In this document: positions 5,352-8,289 of the stretch, one piece after another
How the letters are laid out: each line of letters opens with the position of its first letter
How positions within the stretch are numbered: the first letter of the stretch is position 1
DNA from: Proteobacteria bacterium UBA1847
GTDB taxonomy: Bacteria; Pseudomonadota; Gammaproteobacteria; Steroidobacterales; Woeseiaceae
Length of the DNA stretch: 8,289 nt
Assembly (NCBI GenBank): GCA_002338605.1
Contig: DDIP01000363.1
Coordinates: 1-8,289 of the forward strand
Direction: 5' to 3'
Translations under genes and position numbers: made by a program
Notes under the pieces: generated by a model
Told to the model about the DNA's origin: nothing
The model's database searches: none
The model's input: the letters and a program-made list of their open reading frames with translations, nothing else

Positions 5352-8289
5352 ATGGCGCCTGAAACGCTCTCAGACAAAGTCAGACTAAACGGCCGGTTCG
5401 TGCGAAGTGCACGGATCGACATGGACCTGACCGGGACGCCGCCCCTTCAAGGCTATGTTCTCCAGGCCAGTACCGAAAAATCGCTCCTCGCGATGGCCGC
5501 ATCGCTATCGGAGGGGGCGCAAAGCGCCTTTACCTGGACCGGACCCTACGGCGGCGGCAAGTCGAGTACAGCACTGCTTTTGGGTAACCTCGTTGCCGGT
5601 TCCAAGGAAGGAAAGGCACTCGCACGAAAGATCGCCGGGCCGAAGCTGTCAAAGGCCATTGCGAAGGCCTTCGATCCCAACTTGGGCGATTGGACCGTTA
5701 TTCCGGTTACTGGAAGCCGTGTTAGCCTGAGACAAGCCGTCGCGGAGAAAATCGCAGAGCGATACAGGTGGACCCGCGCAAAAAAGGAACGCGCGACCAA
5801 GAGCGATGGCCAACTCGTCCAAGACATATCTGAGCAGGCCAGTCAGGGACCAATTGTTCTGGTTCTGGATGAACTGGGAAAGTTCCTCGAAGCCGCGGCG
5901 GATAAAGACCACGATGCGCACCTCCTGCAGGATCTGGCTGAGATAAGTGCCAGAAGCGAAGGTCGCTTCGTTGTGATCGGGATCTTGCATCAGGCTTTTG
6001 AGGCATATGCGGACAAGCTCGCTTCGAGCGCCCGTCTCGAATGGGCCAAGATCCAGGGGCGGTTCCAGGATCTGTCCTTCCTTTCCGCAAGTGATGAGAC
6101 GGTCAGGTTGCTCGGGCGGGCGATCGATACGGATGAGAACCCTGGCACAGCGGAAGTCCAGGCAAGAAGTTTGGCCACATTCGTCGCTTCAAATCGACCG
6201 ACGGACGAAGCGGAGCTGACCGAGGCGCTTGCGCAGACCTGGCCTTTGAACCCGATTTGCGCCTTGTTGCTTGGCGGGATCACACGCCGAAGTTTTGGTC
6301 AGAACGAGCGCAGCATCTTCGGATTCCTGGCGTCCGAAGAACCCGGGGGGTTTCGCGAGTTCCTGAAGTCGACATCGGCAACCTCAGGGGAAACCTTCGG
6401 CCCCGATCGTCTTTGGGACTATCTTCAGACGAACTTTGGTCTTGCTCTTGCGGCTGGTCCGTTGGGATCGCAAATGACGCTGGCGTTGGAGGCAATCGAG
6501 AAAGCGAACGTGCTCGGAACCGACCTGCACGTGACGCTGGCGAAATCGGCCGCGCTCATTGAGATCTTCAAGAACGGGACAGGATTGGCCGTCGATCAGG
6601 ACGCCCTTTTGATCGCGGTTCCGGGGAGCAGCGTCTCTGATATCACAGGGGCGCTTGACGAGCTATGTGACTGGGGAGTTCTGCTTCGCCAGAAGCGAGT
6701 GGGTGGGTATGCCCTGTTCTCCGGCAGCGATTTTGACCTCGATGCGGCTCTTGAGAGATTTGGCGGTCGGACCACCTCCTCAGATCTTTCCCAAGTCGCC
6801 GCAAAAGCCGGCTTCGACCACATTGTCGCTAAACGACATTACTTCGATTGCGGCGTACTGCGAACCTTTGCGCTGCACGTAGAGTGCCTGGGGGAGCAAT
6901 TCGATCCAAATGAGTTCAAGCGTACCGTATGTCGCAAGGCGTCAGCCGCGAGTGGTGTCATGGTGATGGCTATCGCGCCCCAAGACGCGCGCTCACCAGA
7001 CATCGAAGCTACGATGGATGAGATTGTTCGGATCCTAAGGCGTACGGGCGTCGTCAGCGCAGTCTCTTTGGTCGGAGATGGGAAGCGCTTGATCGAAGAT
7101 GCAGGCGACCTGGCGGCGTTGTCTCAAGTTCAAAAGCAAGTACCGCAGATAGCTGGAGATAGGATCGCGCGACGGGGAATCCGTGCACGTGAGGCATTGC
7201 TGCGCAATCGCTCGAACGTCGAACTCCAGCGCCTGATGCTGTCGAGCCAATGGCAAATCCTGAGGGCAAACGACTCTGAGATTGTGCTCTCCCTGTCCGC
7301 CGCCGCATCGCGCTTGGCTGACACTGCCTATCATTCGACACCAATCATCCACAGCGAGCTGCTGCAAAAGGACAGACCTTCCTCGAGTGCTGCGGCCGCG
7401 CTTCGAGCCCTTTGCCATGCCATGGTGAAAAGCCCGGATCAGAAGAACCTTGGCTTCGAGGGGTTTCCCGCTGCATTCGGTCTCTACCTTACAACTCTGA
7501 CCCCGAGTGGTCTGCACCGAAAATCCAAGTCATGCTACGGTTTTGCTGACCCAGATAAGACCGTGACCGGTGCTTCTCTGAAGCCAGCCTGGAAGGTCTT
7601 GCACTCGAAAAAGGAGCAGTCGCTGGCGGAAGTCTATGAGACCTGGCGGGGCGTACCCTTTGGCATGAAGATCGGCGTGATGCCCGTTTTGGCGCTCGCA
7701 TTCTTGCTCGCAAATCGGCAGACCTATGCTGTCTACCAAGACGGTCGCTTTGTGGCGGATCTCGATGACATCTTTGTCGACAGGATGCTTCAGGACCCTT
7801 CGGCCATAGTTCTGAGGCCCGCAGGACGTTCTGAACATCATCTGGCGTTCCTATCCCGGCTTGCGGAAGGGCTGGCCCTGTCTGATGCATCCGCACTTAC
7901 CGTTGCAAGCGCGGCCTTCCAGCGTATCGAGGCGTTGAGCGACTTTGCCAAACGCACCAATCTTGTCTCTGCCGAGACCCGCAAGATCCGCGATGCAATT
8001 CGGCACGCAGACGATCCGGAAACACTGCTCTTCGAAACGCTTCCCGGTCTGAACATCAAAGGTGATCTAGTCGAAAAGACCGTCGCTGCGATTGAAGAGT
8101 GCGAGGCGGCCTATGATGGCCTCGCCAAAGACTTGCGGCATGCTTTGGCGCAATCCATCGGAGTTCCGAGTGACACCTTTGCCGGATGCCTTGAACGCGC
8201 AGAGTCCATTAAGGGCTTGAGCTCAGACCTGAAGTTCGAGGCTTTTGCGGCACGTGTTGGCGAGATTGAGGCCGGGACCGGCAGCCTGG
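5352..8289 (+). CDS. sspC: Large P-loop ATPase, SspC-like (BrxC-related), partial at 3' end
   Basis: The frame stays open from ATG 5352 to the window edge, giving 979 residues without a stop. An N-terminal ATPase core is plain: Walker A GPYGGGKSS at 64-72 (Lys70), Walker B IVLVLDELGK at 168-177 (Asp173, Glu174), a sensor-like strand FVVIGILHQAF at 206-216, and IQGRFQDLSF at 235-244, whose Arg237 is an arginine-finger candidate. Residues about 425-460 (VSDITGALDELCDWGVLLRQ and a following wing) look like a winged helix. The long remainder has no motif I recognise. AAGG (5339-5342) serves as ribosome site, and the start is one base after the sspB stop. Size, Walker A placement and neighbours fit SspC, the ATPase that works with SspB and SspD in phosphorothioation; BrxC of BREX is a related large ATPase and the main alternative name. 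The C-terminal end lies outside the window. Confidence 0.82.
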   Translation, partial: MAPETLSDKVRLNGRFVRSARIDMDLTGTPPLQGYVLQASTEKSLLAMAASLSEGAQSAFTWTGPYGGGKSSTALLLGNLVAGSKEGKALARKIAGPKLSKAIAKAFDPNLGDWTVIPVTGSRVSLRQAVAEKIAERYRWTRAKKERATKSDGQLVQDISEQASQGPIVLVLDELGKFLEAAADKDHDAHLLQDLAEISARSEGRFVVIGILHQAFEAYADKLASSARLEWAKIQGRFQDLSFLSASDETVRLLGRAIDTDENPGTAEVQARSLATFVASNRPTDEAELTEALAQTWPLNPICALLLGGITRRSFGQNERSIFGFLASEEPGGFREFLKSTSATSGETFGPDRLWDYLQTNFGLALAAGPLGSQMTLALEAIEKANVLGTDLHVTLAKSAALIEIFKNGTGLAVDQDALLIAVPGSSVSDITGALDELCDWGVLLRQKRVGGYALFSGSDFDLDAALERFGGRTTSSDLSQVAAKAGFDHIVAKRHYFDCGVLRTFALHVECLGEQFDPNEFKRTVCRKASAASGVMVMAIAPQDARSPDIEATMDEIVRILRRTGVVSAVSLVGDGKRLIEDAGDLAALSQVQKQVPQIAGDRIARRGIRAREALLRNRSNVELQRLMLSSQWQILRANDSEIVLSLSAAASRLADTAYHSTPIIHSELLQKDRPSSSAAAALRALCHAMVKSPDQKNLGFEGFPAAFGLYLTTLTPSGLHRKSKSCYGFADPDKTVTGASLKPAWKVLHSKKEQSLAEVYETWRGVPFGMKIGVMPVLALAFLLANRQTYAVYQDGRFVADLDDIFVDRMLQDPSAIVLRPAGRSEHHLAFLSRLAEGLALSDASALTVASAAFQRIEALSDFAKRTNLVSAETRKIRDAIRHADDPETLLFETLPGLNIKGDLVEKTVAAIEECEAAYDGLAKDLRHALAQSIGVPSDTFAGCLERAESIKGLSSDLKFEAFAARVGEIEAGTGSL

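Noticed and set aside
4805..5422. 205-codon open frame on the minus strand
   Set aside because: It is antisense to sspB and the start of the ATPase gene, both with strong motifs. No ribosome site or recognisable product.
3257..8289. A BREX type 4 system as the primary call
   Set aside because: The desulfurase plus DUF4007 pair fits Ssp better, and no pglZ, brxL or brxP gene is in the window. It is kept as the alternative because the deciding genes lie downstream.
1..8289. CRISPR array, tRNA, rRNA or insertion sequence
   Set aside because: I saw no regularly spaced repeats, no tRNA-like cloverleaf signals and no transposase motifs or terminal inverted repeats.

Overview
The window is a high-GC alphaproteobacterial accessory region, probably on a plasmid of the Rhizobiales or Rhodobacteraceae. 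The codon use of most genes and the opening gene pair, a winged-helix protein tail joined by an ATGA overlap to a plasmid-type scpB, point that way. The exact genus cannot be read from the sequence. All genes that I support lie on the + strand.

Layout: (1) Positions 1-779 hold the C-terminal end of a winged-helix family protein (DUF1403-like or RHE_PE00001-like) and a complete 200-residue ScpB-type segregation protein. (2) Positions 772-1812 hold a visibly AT-richer gene of unknown function with a HEPN-type R-x4-H motif. It starts inside the last codons of scpB, so this looks like the edge of an inserted island. (3) Positions 1813-2107 are non-coding. They end in a good promoter candidate with ATCATATG repeats that look like an autoregulatory operator. 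(4) Positions 2108-3225 encode a type II toxin-antitoxin pair: an Xre/MbcA/ParS-type antitoxin and a RES-domain toxin (NAD+ phosphorylase family), overlapping by GTGA. (5) Positions 3257-8289 hold three tightly packed genes: a class V (NifS/DndA-like) cysteine desulfurase, a DUF4007 protein and a very large P-loop ATPase that runs off the window. This order matches the sspA-sspB-sspC part of the single-stranded DNA phosphorothioation defence system Ssp. The sulfur-transfer gene sspD (PAPS-reductase-like) and the effector sspE would be expected just downstream.

How the parts may work together: in Ssp systems the desulfurase mobilises sulfur from cysteine, the DUF4007 protein nicks DNA, the ATPase supplies energy, and SspD inserts sulfur into the backbone. 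The effector then uses the mark to tell self from phage DNA. Here the desulfurase begins 31 bases after the RES toxin gene and no promoter is visible between them, so the toxin-antitoxin pair and the ssp genes may share one TA-controlled transcript. An 11-bp perfect hairpin between sspA and sspB and a 13-bp tandem duplication carrying two Shine-Dalgarno-like cores ahead of sspA suggest extra control of protein ratios. The desulfurase also has an unusual, degenerate loop where housekeeping IscS/NifS proteins carry a GGG-x-E-R-G motif. The most noteworthy reading of the window is therefore an Xre-RES module wired into an Ssp phosphorothioation island, with a HEPN-like gene next to it at a scpB junction.
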